From positions 28,604 to 92,603 of the forward strand of contig NW_013651790.1 of assembly GCF_000499385.1 (NCBI RefSeq): a stretch of DNA of 64,000 nt. Direction: 5' to 3'. The translations under genes and the position numbers were made by a program. Each line of letters starts with the position of its first letter. Position 1 is the stretch's first letter. This DNA comes from Eimeria necatrix (lineage: Eukaryota > Apicomplexa > Conoidasida > Eucoccidiorida > Eimeriidae). Positions 32,201 through 43,952 of the stretch are shown piece by piece. The notes under the pieces were generated by a model that searched no databases, was not told where the DNA came from, and saw only the letters and a list, made by a program, of their open reading frames with translations.

Positions 32201-33656
32201 AAAAGCGGGTGCGCCTGCTTCTCCCTCAATTCTTCAAGCTCTGCTTCTTGTTTCTTCTGTGTAATTGCCCTTGTTATCTCGCGGCTTTGGTTGTGCATGC
32301 GCTCTGCTTGGTCTCTCAAATGCTGGACAGCCAGGTCCATCCCTGTTTTTTCATACAGAACTGCAGGATCTACTGTTGGACGAGGTTTTTCGGGATGCAA
32401 GTGCTGCTGAAGCTGCCACAGAGAGGCGGTGCGGTCTGCTAAGGTCTCTTGCCCATTTGAGGCGGGCAGCGTTGTAGCGATGCTGATTGGCGGCGTCCAT
32501 GGCGCCACTCGAGGGGGGCCATGACCAAAAAGTGACATTGCAGGGACACCAGTTCGCTGAAGCTGCATAATTGCCTGCTGCTGTTGTTGCTGTTCTAGCG
32601 TGCCTTGTCGCCATTCATCTGCCGCATTAGGAAAAAGCGGGCGGGCAGAAGTGCTTGGAAGCATGAACGAAGGAGACGAACTTAGAGCTGGAGTGCCTGC
32701 GGGGCGAGCGCCCAGAAGGGGACGTCCTGTCTTATGCAAAAGGTGATACTGTAGTTCAACTGAGTTGCGCTGTTGCATGATTTGCATGTACCCCTGTTGC
32801 AGTTCCTCCAGCCTGCGAATGTAAAATGATAAAAGTTATAGTTGAAAAGGGCCTCCTGCTGCAGCCATTTTGACGCGTGAAGTGGATGTACAAAGATGAA
32901 AGGGTTCCTACTATTTTTTGTGCCTATTTTTCTCACCGCTTCATGTAGTGCAGCGGAGGATCCAACGGTTTCTCGCCAACTGGTGCATTAAGCTCGGCTG
33001 TAGCAGATGCGATTGTTGGAGCATTCTGCCCAAGGGACTCCCTAGGCGCAACATTGCTTGGCAACTGTCCTACGTGATCAGGTGCATTCTGCAACACCTG
33101 CTCCGCTGTAGTCTGGTTTAACGCGCTAGCATCGCCTTCGCCTCCTGTGGAGGATACATCAGACTTAGTTTTTGTGGGCACCTGGGAGCCCTGTGCAGGG
33201 TCCTGTGCCGTTACCCCGGTGCCAGAGGATGCTTGAGCACTCGAGTCAGCCGTGGGGCTGGAAGAAGCCACTGCAAGCTGCTGGCTTCCTAGCTGTGGCC
33301 CTGCACGCTGCGCATCTGGTGTTGGCTGCACAAGCGATTCTGCACTTTGTTGTCCAGCTGGCTGCACTGCTGTACGACGAGAGGCGTCGCTGTCATCGCC
33401 GCTATCCGGCGGCTCCACGGACTCCTTCAGAGCCCTGGCCAGCGCGGGATACTTGACAATGAAGCTCTCATCCTTGAGGAGAGCAGCAGCTGTAGCTTTT
33501 GCTTTAGCCCTGAAAATGGGGAAAATCACGGCAAATATAAGGTAACAGTGGGAACGGCGGAAACCATGACGACTTCCAGTCAAACTATGGGCCCGCTGCA
33601 CAGACACTGATATAAATTGCAACAGTGGCACAAGCTCACCGGTTTACATTGTCCAT
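26224..33656 (-). CDS. Large coiled-coil and armadillo-repeat protein, function unknown
   Basis: I do not recognise a named orthologue. The start is well supported: a 17-nt first exon (33656-33640) ends CG|GTGAGC, and joins in phase to 33509-32937, reading MDNVNRAKAKATAAALLKDE. That exon is rich in Ser, Gln and Ala. The next (from 32812) reads LEELQQGYMQIMQQRN and ends with a charged helix. Further exons lie at about 32055-31925 and 31870-31600. One at about 31070-30270 is a strong coiled coil (EEARAQAEEARKNLEEMRRR) with a poly-Ala run. The C-terminal third, from about 30080 to 26224 in many short exons, has armadillo/HEAT-like helical pairs: QGAACQAIASLARASLRH, CAYGCRAISRLVY, EDALRCTANCAANEV and AQGCRCLWLLSSQPGLQQ. 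The stop at 26224 follows the last armadillo exon. Armadillo folds usually bind other proteins; the partner is unknown. That this is one gene rather than two is inferred from strand and continuity. Confidence 0.6.
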
Positions 33657-35702
33657 CTTCCTCTAAAGGAAGCTTCCTGGAGGGAGGGGCGTACATGGAC
33701 TCATGCTGTTTCCTTTTGGTCCTCTGGTAATGCGAATACTTCAAGGGTGCAAGGAGTCACATGTCCCGTCCCCCAGGTTGCTTGCGGAGTTTAACACGGT
33801 CTTAGGCCAAGCGAAGAGCACGTTAGCTACCTATATAAAAGCGGTTTTCCGCGGGAAGCTTTTGTTCTAGCTGGTTGATATTTGAACGCTTTGGAAAGGC
33901 TTTGGGGCCGCCTTCTCCCGTGTAGTCAGTAGCACTGCAATGTGGCAAGAGGACAATCCACAAGATTGCAACGATTAACATTCTACGCATGTTGCATTAT
34001 TAGAAAGTTTATGGCTAAACAAACCTAGCTTTTGCACTCGACTTTGTCTAGGTTGTTTGGTTGGAAGGCCAGGGATAGGGGTTAGCTGTCTCACCGATGC
34101 AGCAGGCGAAGACACACGCATACCGAGGGCCACTGAGGGTCTCGGAGCGGCCTGAAGAAACGCAGACTTGGTACTTTGGTTTTAAGCGGTCCAGCTGAGT
34201 TCCTCGACCATATCTGGGTCCGAAAGTGCTTACAAGTAGCACGAAGAGTACCATGTGGAAGTGAGGCGAGGTGTAGTGCGCGGCGCCTACTGCTGCGACT
34301 ACGCTGTTTCCTGCCCCTCTACAGGTCTACATACTACACCTGGAATAGCCCCATTCCTCGGTCTCTATAGCTTTATTCCGTCGAAATACGACAATTCAAA
34401 AGGTGTCTGTAATCTCTCTCTTCGATTCGCTCCCTTCTCGGAGCTTACCCCCCAGGCCCTAGGGGGGAGGTCCGCATTGGTGCCGGCGCTATCGCCAGCC
34501 CCAGTCTCCACACGATTTCCGGTTACTGACTAACGCTTTTTCTTATTTTTTCATGTATTGGGGGGGTCCTATCCCCCTCCAGTGTCGCGGCCCCTTGCAG
34601 GTCGCTAGCTAGCTATCATCCCTAGGACACTAGTCAGCCCCATTGTAGTGCCTCAGCATTACACGAGGCCTTGCTCACTAAACCCCGTATCAACAGGAGG
34701 AATCCCTCCATGTATTTATGCGATTGCCTTGAGCCTAAAAACTCCGGAGCATGGACTAGAAAATGCGTGAGGGGCGTTCCTGACATACTCCAGCTCGTCC
34801 CTTTTCATGTGTGGTCACATTGGCCTGAACGAATGACCGTACTCTACACCAAGTTGGTAGAAGACATCTTTGGGCAAACCAAGGCACTGAAGATGAAGAC
34901 TTCATATGTTTAAATATAATACAATTTTAGTGCATCGTGTTCTTCTCATGAAGCATTTGCATGCTCAATTGGTCTCAATTGACCAGTAGCTCTTTGGGCA
35001 GCTGCCACGGCCGACATTGTGTGGGTCCTTCATCATTGTATGTTCTAAGGCATGCTGGCTCAGAAGCCACCAATGCCAGAGTTCCTCGCAAATTTTTGAA
35101 GAATTATTCAGCTTTTTTAGAGTAGGTTGTCCCCGGGGTGTGCTTTGCATCTCTGGTTGCTGTGTATTGGGCGGTCATAGGCAAAGTAGCCGCTGACGAA
35201 ATTGACCTGTGCAACGCTCGCTCCACGAGCTCCTTCACTGAATTGCTACCACCATCTAGCTTTAGTTTGTCATTAAGAGAACACAAGATCCAGGAATGTC
35301 AGCGGGAAGTCCATCTCTCTTCGCTTGCTCAGTAGGCCGTGTCACGGGGAATTCGGATCCCGGGACCAACTGATTCCCAGACAAGGCACAGGGCCGTTCA
35401 TAAATGGGACTAGGCTTAGCTTTTCATAAAGCCTTGGCCACGCCTGCTCTGACGCTGCAACTTGCTGGCGGGGCCTGTTGGGCCAGGCACACAACAGCAA
35501 TTGAAGGCATCCATGGTAAGATATAAATAATTGTCCAGCCTTACAGTTGAATAGATAAGTAGATATGTTTGCAGTGGAATGCAGCGTTGTGCTGCAAGCA
35601 TTTCACTGCATTACTACATCGCCAGTATTTCAATTCGTAAGAATGTGTAAGCTGTTATCTGCCTTTCGGGCCCCATGTGCCAGTCGCTGCAGGAGACTCA
35701 CA
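33657..35702. other. Intergenic region, no supported gene
   Basis: Two divergent genes flank this 2-kb stretch. A Pro/Ser-rich frame at 34255-34533 and a short frame at 34671-34913 have no domain signature. A G-run (about 34560-34566) and a small GCTAGCTA remnant (about 34603-34612) are present. Confidence 0.5.
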
Positions 35703-36992
35703 ATGCTGACAGCAAAATTATGCAAAGCCTGTGAAGATGGAGACTTGAAAGAAGTACAGGAGCTTTTGGAATCCGGAGCTACCCCTAACTTTGCATCCAA
35801 CGGGAAGTGTTACCGCTACCCCTTGCACTACGCTACCACTAGCGGGCACGTCGATATAGTGAAGCTGCTTCTTGAAGTGGGTCTCCAGCTGCCCTCGTCA
35901 CCCATGTGAAAGCAAATTTTCTCCCTTACGCTGTGCACGTTGACGGGATTAATTTGCGATGTGTTTTTCCCTTATTTTTCCTCCTGCTTTCCTGGATGCA
36001 GAATGAGGCGGCAGTGGATCCTTTGGAATCCTCAAATGCCTGGACCCCTTTGATGCTAGCCGCGTGGGTCATTGCACAATAGCGTGTAGCATTGAAACTC
36101 CTGCACCTCCAGAGGGTTCTGCTTAGGCGGTTTTCCATGATAACCGTAATTGGTGTGTGGTTCAGATTGAAGTCGAAAGTTTCTCAAAAGTACGTGGAGG
36201 TGATGATGCTCTTAATAGAAAATGGTGCGGACACTGAGGTGGCAGATGCGGTACGGCAACCGTGTCGCTTTTCGTTATTGTTGAAAGAACGTATTTCCCT
36301 TGTGTTTTTGCAGTGCTGCTTGCCAATAGTCTTCGATCGAATAAGTTTTCCACAGAGATATATTTGTTGATGAAGGCCACGCGAGGGATCGCGAAGTGCC
36401 ATTGTATGCATTTGTGGCCGTATATGTGCTCCTTGCAGAAAGGAAACACAATAGTTCACATACTGGCATCATTGGGTCAAACCGCGTTGCTGAAGCAAGT
36501 ACTCCATAAGGTCCCCTCGCTCGACATTCTTGGCCCAGGTTTCGGTTACCTAACCCCACTGCACTACGCCGCTGAGGCTGGGCACTTCTCCACAGTTGAA
36601 TTTCTTCTGCAGTTAGGTGCTGATCCTCGAGGTGTGGATGCAAGTGGGTGGACACCGATGCATTGGGCCTGTAGACAAGGGGACAAACGAATCATCGGAC
36701 TCCTCTTGAGCTCCGGAGGCAGCATCGAAGATCGTGATTTTGTAAGCGTCAACTTTCCCGTACTGCGGTTGTGCATTGTTGCCTTTGTGCGAAAGCACCT
36801 AGCTTCCGCAAACGTTGAAACATGCTAGCTAACATTGTGAAGCTTCCCGAGTTCACAATTTTCTACCGAATTCGCTGTTCTATGATGATGCAGAGATCTC
36901 TAACACCGCTAGATGTCGCATGCCTTTTCGGTCATACTGCCTTGGCAAAGCTGCTGGAAGGTGAGGTGAGCTCAGGCTTGCTACATGCATAG
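35703..36992 (+). CDS. Ankyrin-repeat protein
   Basis: Five exons joined in phase 0: 35703-35876, 36002 to about 36067, 36173-36250, 36439-36741, 36894-36992. The product is about 240 residues, nearly all ankyrin repeats: LCKACEDGDLKEVQELLESGA / YPLHYATTSGHVDIVKLLLE; AWTPLMLAAW / YVEVMMLLIENGADTEV; GNTIVHILASLG / TPLHYAAEAGHFSTVEFLL; GWTPMHWACRQGDKRIIGLLL; LTPLDVACLFGHTALAKLLE. Ankyrin repeats bind proteins; the ligand is unknown. The start is the Met directly before the first repeat, though an in-frame Met at 35565 would add 46 residues. The last exon carries a good donor (GAG|GTGAGC) just before the stop, so the transcript may instead continue into the membrane-protein frame that begins at 36985 and overlaps the stop by 8 nt. 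Confidence 0.85.
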
Positions 36993-39900
36993 AAAGTACA
37001 GCAAATGGTCTGCGTATCGAGTGCGGCGTATGTGCGGTGCAGCGCAAATGTCCCCAAAGTCCAGACAGGATGTGCCTTTCAACACCGCATTGCCGCCAAC
37101 ACAAAGCGACTCCAAGACTGAGGATAGGATGAACAGGAAGAGTTCACCAGATTTGCACGCGGGCGCAGTGCAACGCAGTAATTCTGCTTATGATTTTAAT
37201 GCATGGCGGAGACGTTCGGAATGTCGCTTCGGTTGGGACGGACGGACATTCACCCGCTGTTGTTTGGCAGCGTTCGTCGTCACCATATCTGTTTTCGACT
37301 ATGCCTCAAGAGTTTCAATGACGTTATTTCTCGCAGCAGCGGCAGGAAAATTCGAAGGAGCAGAGCCATTACTTGTCGCTGCAGGCGTGCTGGCATGCTT
37401 GTCAATCTTCTTACCAAGCATTGCTCTTGGACTTTGTTGCAGTTGTCACCTTAGAAACACAGGCATCTGGGCAGCCTGGAAGGCTGCTACGCTTTTTCAT
37501 GTTACAGTGAATTCCAAGGAAGAGGAAGGGCACAGCACGTTGTTTCCCAGGCGTTTGGTGTTAGGAGAATTACTTGTTGTGAAATACTTCAAGCTATTGA
37601 GCTGCTGCATTTTGCCTTCCACCCAGTGCACAGCAATAAAAATCGTCATTGCAGGTTGCATTTTGCCTCCCGCTGCAGTTGCGTGTTGTTTAGTACTGTT
37701 AATACAAATCGTAATGGTGGCTGTAGTAGCCTCGCTTTCTGTCGTAGGTCTATGGGCATGCGGATTTTTGGGAGTTACAGCACTCAAAGTATTACTTGTT
37801 AGTCCCCGTGGTCTTCTGCCTTACCTCGACTGTCTGACGTACGCCTCGGCTGTAAGGTTCAATTTGGCAGAAGTACAAAACCAGGGAATCAATCACACTG
37901 GCGAACCGGGGCCTCAACAGCTGCCAAACAGGGGAGGAGGACAGATTAAGCCGGCTCGTGGGCATGTCTGCCAAAGCTCGAAAGGTGGGGGACGTGTGGA
38001 TCGTTCCAACTCGTCTTCCATCCCGAAGTATGGTCAGGATCTTCGCACTATAAGCCAAGGAGAAGAGGAGCACGGGCATGTCGACGTCTGCGTGCCTAGA
38101 GATACAGGCGATAGCGCCTGCATTACATCGTTAGGAGACCCCGCTGTTGAGTTCCGTCGTTCGTCTGCTTCGAATTGGGCACGCTGTAATCTTTGTACAA
38201 AACGATATGCGCGTTACACAAGAGCCACTCTTTGGGGTCGTGTTCATCGGAAGCTCCATCCATGTCCCTCTTTGCAAGGTGCTATACAGCTTCACCGCCA
38301 GCATCTCAAGTCGCGCCTAGACAAACCGTTCCTGGCGGCCCACGGGGAGCGTCGTTTTAGTCGCCTAACACCGACTGCTTCTGTGTCCTCACGCTTAAGT
38401 GGCACTGTGGGTGAGCCTGGCATGTCAACCCCTAGAGAGACGTCGGCCAAGGCTAACTGGCGTTTCCATGGCAGCAGTGGCGGTCTCTTGGCCGACTCAT
38501 TACGGGCGCCGGTCGGTGTACAAGACCTCCGGCCAACTTTAACTCACGAAGAAAAACAGAAATACTGGTCGAGTGGTTTGGCAGAAGGCTGCATTCCAAG
38601 CCCTTGCGCAAGTAGTAATTGTAAAGCCGCATTACACCCTTGCAGAAACACTGGGCAGAGCCCATGGATATCTAGCGTTCTGGAATTTGTTTATAAGGGT
38701 GAGGCTCAAGAGGCTACTGCGATATCAAAGGTTGGTGTAGATGGTTATCCGCATGACCGCGCCTACGAGGATTCTGTTGCTAAGGATACTACTTTTTCGA
38801 AGTGCAGTGACGCTTCCAGTCTCCGGACAAAAAGTTTGGCTTCTGGTTTGGCGGCAGCTAATCCTAACAGATGGCTGAGAAGTGAGGCTAAGAAGCAGGG
38901 TGCTCCTGCTTCGCTCCTTGCGATACCAGTGAGTGCCTCCCTCAACTCTCACACTGCTGGAGAATCCCATTCAAGCCTAGCACGCGCCAAAGTGCACAAG
39001 AAAGAAGATTTGAAGAGCAAATTTGAATCTCGTCGTACAGAGGTGCTTCCTCCTGGTGGATTTCGCGCAAGAACTGGCTGGAAAGGCTTCAAACTCTTTT
39101 TTACGGGTGGCTCAGAGCGCCGTGAGACTTCCGTTGATATTAACAAAGAAGAGTGTAGGCAGGTGCAGGTTACGCCTGGGCCCCCAATTGTTCGAATATT
39201 CAAGAGGGGAAACAAAAGGCCACAGCCCTGTCAGCTTGATGATAAACAATACAGTGACATGATTGTTCGGAGGGAACGGTGTATATTTAACTGGTATGAG
39301 CGCCTTGTAACGTTCAGGTATACTGAAATTTCTGCATTTAGGAGAGTAGAAGCATCGCAACTCAATGAGACAAGTTTTGAAACTAAATCAGTTTCCCTTG
39401 GAGGTGGTCCGGAGGACGTTGTTCCACCTACAAGCCCGCGTTCCTCTGTTAACCAGGGGGAAGCCGGCATTCAGTGGGCTAGCCTTCATACACTCTTTCC
39501 ACATACTGAATCCACCGAGCAGCTCGTTGATGTGACAGAAACGTTGGATGGCTGTACACCACTGCACCAAGAGCCGTTGGCGTGCATGCACACCGAGGAT
39601 CTATTTGATTTGCCACCAAACGACTCATTAACGTCTGATGCTCGGCCTTACCTGTTTTGCAAACCACGCCACGACCAGCAGCGCCGTTTAGACCCATCAC
39701 GAGTCGTGGCTGGATTTAAATCCGCTGACTGTCCAGCCCCAACTCATTGGAACAAGGCGCCTGAATCCGGGGTTGCTGGTGATGGCAGTAGCACCCGGGG
39801 AGATAGTGGTTTAGACCAGCTTGCTTCTCCAGACATGCATTACCGGTTTCGGGATATGGTCGAATTGCCCCATTTACGAGAGGTGAGTGAGATTTCTTCA

Positions 39901-41011
39901 ACGCAGGCAGCTGGTGGAGATTGTTCGTGCAGGTAAATGCTAATCGCAGTACACCCCCAATGCGTGGTGAGACACAGTCCGCGTGTGTTTTCAGACATTT
40001 TTCAGCTTTTGGTGTCGCGAATTCGAAAAGCTCCTTCTGTATCAAGATCAGCATTTTGGGGATAACTCTTTGTGGGTGACAAATGCTCTGGAGAAGGAGA
40101 GTATCAGTGCCTTTTCACAGGGAAATGTTTCTTTCCGAGCAGATGAAGTGCCCTGCACCACTCCCCCTGCGTCGTACATACGGGAGGAAGCGGATGTCTT
40201 CTCGAAGCATTTCAATGACAGAAGCAAGGATGTGCTGTGGTTGGTCTGTCAACCCACGTGTGAAAGACAAGCAGGCAGGTCCTTCAACTCACCCCGGGTA
40301 AGAAACACTGAGAGCAATCGTGATGAGGACACTGCAAACAAGCAACTGGACATATGCCCCTCAACTGCGCCACCAGCGCCGCCAATGACGTGCGCCATCG
40401 CAGTTAGCTTGGGGAAACTCAAAACTCCCAAGCGCTTTGCACCGAATGAGAAGCGGCATTTCTTCAGGAGAAATTCCGTCAGACGATTAGTGCATCATGC
40501 CCCAGCACGTGCCCCCTGCAAAACGGTGTCTGACACTGTTTCTATATCTGAGGGGACTGGGAGACATGCAGGAGAAGAGCGAGACAGGGTAACAGGAAAT
40601 TTTGGAAATCAATTCGTACTGGTAGCGGAGGCTTGCCGGTTTATCTTTGCCCTGTCATTAACTCTAGATCTCCTGCTAGGCCTCTTGCCATTTCTCGCTG
40701 CCATTGTTCTTGCTTACCTGCTGCCAAATAAGGGTTCCATTGATAATCAATCCGCAGCTCTTAGTGTTTCGTTCATGGGTGCTTGCGAGCACCGTGAATG
40801 GACTGCTGCTGCACTTCCTGTCAGTTATTTGCTGTCTCTGCAGACGTTCGCTGCCACAGTGTGTACCCTGAGAGTGCTCGCTCTTTGGTGCCTCGCACTG
40901 GCTTTGCTGGTGTCGTCTGTGCATGCGCTTATCTTGTTTAGCCAGGCAGCTCGGATTTTCTTCCCACTGAACGGAAGGAAGCATGCCACGCAACTTATGG
41001 TCGAGGCATGA
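36985..41011 (+). CDS. Large multi-pass membrane protein, unknown function
   Basis: Two exons, 36985-39882 and 39995-41011, joined at a strong GTGAGT donor in phase 0, give up to about 1,300 residues. I recognise no family. N-terminal hydrophobic stretches (residues ~85-120, 130-155 and 220-275, for example LVLLIQIVMVAVVASLSVVG) suggest four or five membrane spans. A ~700-residue hydrophilic, Ser/Arg-rich loop follows, and then a second hydrophobic cluster near the C-terminus (LSLTLDLLLGLLPFLAAIVL, SYLLSLQTFAATVCTLRVLA and LALALLVSSVHALILF). The Met at 36985 overlaps the preceding ankyrin gene, so the true start is either one of the next Mets (37018 or later) or the frame is spliced onto the ankyrin exons. 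The long uninterrupted exon is unlike the intron-dense neighbours. Confidence 0.75.
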
Positions 41012-43952
41012 GTGCCCGCGCAGCACATCTGATTAGCGTAATTTCTTCTGTGGTGTTTCTTCGTGCACCACTGGAGTCTGCTCAATCAGAACCATTCAAA
41101 GGAGTTTCAAGCTCGCAATAAACAGGCCCACAGGCCCAGGCCAGTCGTAGTTAGTCGTAACTTTAGTTTTGATGTGCACTTTACATTCACTAAAATGGTC
41201 GTGTTGCAGTGTTGGGTCATGCATCCTTCATGCCAACCAAAGCCGACCACGCACTCTGAACCATGACATTAAGATTCCATCTGGCTTCCCGCACCTATAG
41301 AATAGTAAATTTCTTAGACTTGTTGACTTGCAGATGGTCTGGCAATTGTATTGCCAACGGGAGGGCTCGCTGGCAGCGAATAAGACCCCTGGTAATAGTA
41401 GAGCAAGTGGAGCTGCTCAGGCAAAATTAGAATGATGCACGAAGGCGCTTAGCAGAAAATGGACAATTATGCTGAGTCCGTCCAGACCGCGAAGGCACAA
41501 ACATGCTTGCACTCTACAGCAGTGTTCTCATGCACTAACGGGAAACAAACAAAAAAGCGACATGATGGCGGCAGTCCTTTCCTCCCCTCTGTAAAAGGCA
41601 AATGCTCTTCGCTTCAAGACACGAAACTAGCGACTTCTGTGTTCAGTGTGCTCCACGTACAATTATTCTGTTGAATATATGCTATCTGGGCTCGACAAGC
41701 GGTGTCTCTGGATTTGCCAAGTTCCCGTGCTGAGCACCCGCCTTAGCGAGGAACGCTTTCAGGTAAGCAGCGTCCTATTCCTATTCAAGTTTAAATAATA
41801 TACTCGAGCGCTTGGAATGGCCTTAACCAGCATCCCGCTCCAACTGTCGCAATCCGGTGGCACTCGCGTTTGTTCAAAAGCGTAGGTACATAGATGACGC
41901 GGTTGCTTGGCTCTGGGTGTGGTGCTCGACGATGAAAATTCTGGATAGCTAGGCTGCGTGGCTTCTGAAAACCTGCCTGCCGTACGCCAGTGCTACAGGT
42001 AGCAGTGGATCATTGTGAGACTGCTCTGATGAGCAGACTGCATGAATGAATGACTGAGCCACTATTTGATAGATCTGTGAATGAGGCGGATGTTTGATGT
42101 GGGTATTCAGATATGCTCAAAGCAACTCCCCTCATTTCTAATAAGTATTCCAGTAGGCAAATGCTCTGCATTCCTGCTGTAAGCAACTTCCCTCGTTTCT
42201 AATATGTACTCCAGTAGGCGGAGATTGTGCATTGATGGTCAGGTATGATCAAGGAAGCTTCGTTGTCTTTAACAAATATTTCGGTTAAAAGAGCTGTGTC
42301 TACTCCACAAGGGGTGGTAGTGAAGCGAAGTTGCTCCCTACTTTCATGGTGGTGCAGGGAAGCCCTTGTGGAGTAGACACAGCTCTTTTAACCGAAATAC
42401 TTGTTAAAGACAATGAAGTTTCCTTGAACACACCTGACCATCAATGCAGAATCTCCGCCCACTGGAATACATAGTATTAGAAACGATGGAATTTGCTTAG
42501 AGCAGGAATGCAGAGCATTTGCCTACTGGAATATTTATTAGAAATGAGGGGAGTTGCTCGTTGGTTAGTCCGCACAACGCCTAGAGTTCTGTACTAGGGC
42601 CACAGTACCTGTTAAGTATGCTACGGACTTGTGAGTGACGCAGCCCTACGAGCAGCGGAGGCGAACTTGCAATGCGTAGCCTAGTGGTAAGTGCGAAAAA
42701 ACTAACCGGCGATGACGGCGGCACGGAATAACGAAAAACCGGGGGGCTGCATTGCAATCAAATATTGCCTGACTAATCCACTTGTGTAGTGAGAACCCGG
42801 AAGCTGGGAACTGCACTCAGTCGCCCGGTGCCTCAGTGGTCTTCTAAGCGTGCTCACCACACACAAGAAGCATCCGCTTGAAGTCGCAGGTAATCCAGTT
42901 TCCGTCTTCAAGGGACAAGAGTTATGAAGAGTCTTATATCCATAATTCGCGTTGTTCGTGCACGGCAAACAGTTGCCATTGAAGCGGCTGACCGATCATG
43001 GGACAGGGGGCCCCTTCATTTCAAAGCAGCTCAATGTTGACCCGTACAGGTCCTTACGGGCGCTGCCTGATCTCTGACTAAAAAACGGCCCGTGATGAGC
43101 AATTAACAGTGGTAGAACAATGCTTTTAATCCTTGCACTGAAGTAAAAATGGATTCCTGCACACTGTTCTGAAGGGCCCCAGGTGCCGCTGGTTGCTGAT
43201 GGGCCGCCACAGCGAGTAGGTACCCAGTATACAGTGACGGGCGTGCAGCGGCGTCCAAGTGAAGGCATATTAAATGACGTCACTGTCTTTCACTAACATT
43301 TGAGAGTCATGAATGGCTGAGCAATTCGCGGCAGAAGCAGCAAGTGATCTACTTGCTCTGTGTCTCTCAACGTGGCAGCGGTCTCATGGTTTACTGCAGG
43401 GGCCCCTTATGTCTTCCCACTCTCACCAGCATATCCCCTTTCAGGAATTGTCTACTTCCTGTAGTCGACTTTTTCAAGTTAGCAGTTCGACTACGTAATT
43501 ACAGTACCTGGAGCCCCATCTGCTACATTCACTGGGCTCCTCTAAATTCTGTAGCTTTCCCCCCTCTGGTCTTGCGGTTCTGCATCAGAGGCAATGTCTC
43601 CTAGTACGTTCTTACAGGAGCTTCCTCTCATCCTTAACAGTATGATTCGGTGCGGCTAGCAATGAAGACATCAATGTCACGGGCTGCAAATACAAACTGC
43701 GCCGCCTATTTAAGTGTATTTGCCTTCAAACTCCGGGCCCACCATGGTCTCAACCGTTCCATACCAGTGAATCTCGTTGATCTGCAGGGGCTGGATAATG
43801 CGATGTTCACTGGTTGGCTGGCTGGGTGAAGACTACTCTTGGAACTGCGCCGCGGCTTTCCTGTCTTTTGCGCTTCCACTCCCATGGAGGCCATGAATAT
43901 CAACAGTTCTCACTAGTCACTTGCTTCACCGCGTGCCGCCTTTTTGAGGAAA
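41012..43952. other. Gene-free stretch carrying a large inverted repeat
   Basis: About 2.9 kb without any frame I can support; the longest are under 100 codons and lack domains. Its outstanding feature is the long inverted repeat at 42121-42558, listed separately. The right part (42,600-43,950) is ordinary mixed sequence and is expected to include the promoter of the following gene. Confidence 0.6.
42121..42558. repeat. Long near-perfect inverted repeat (hairpin, arms about 195 bp)
   Basis: The left arm (42121-42312) begins AGCAACTCCCCTCATTTCTA and ends CTACTCCACAAGG. The right arm (42364-42558) is its reverse complement with roughly one mismatch per 8-10 bases, and about 50 bp of loop separates them. 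Each arm also holds an internal direct duplication of about 60 bp: CAACTCCCCTCATTTCTAAT recurs as CAACTTCCCTCGTTTCTAAT, each followed by CCAGTAGGC. No target-site duplication or coding capacity is evident. It could be a foldback/MITE-like element or a source of hairpin RNA. Confidence 0.9.

Noticed and set aside
42650..42720. Possible tRNA (GCGTAGCCTAGTGGTAAGTGCG)
   Set aside because: The D-loop-like start is not followed by an anticodon stem or a GTTCGAAT-type T-loop at the right distance.
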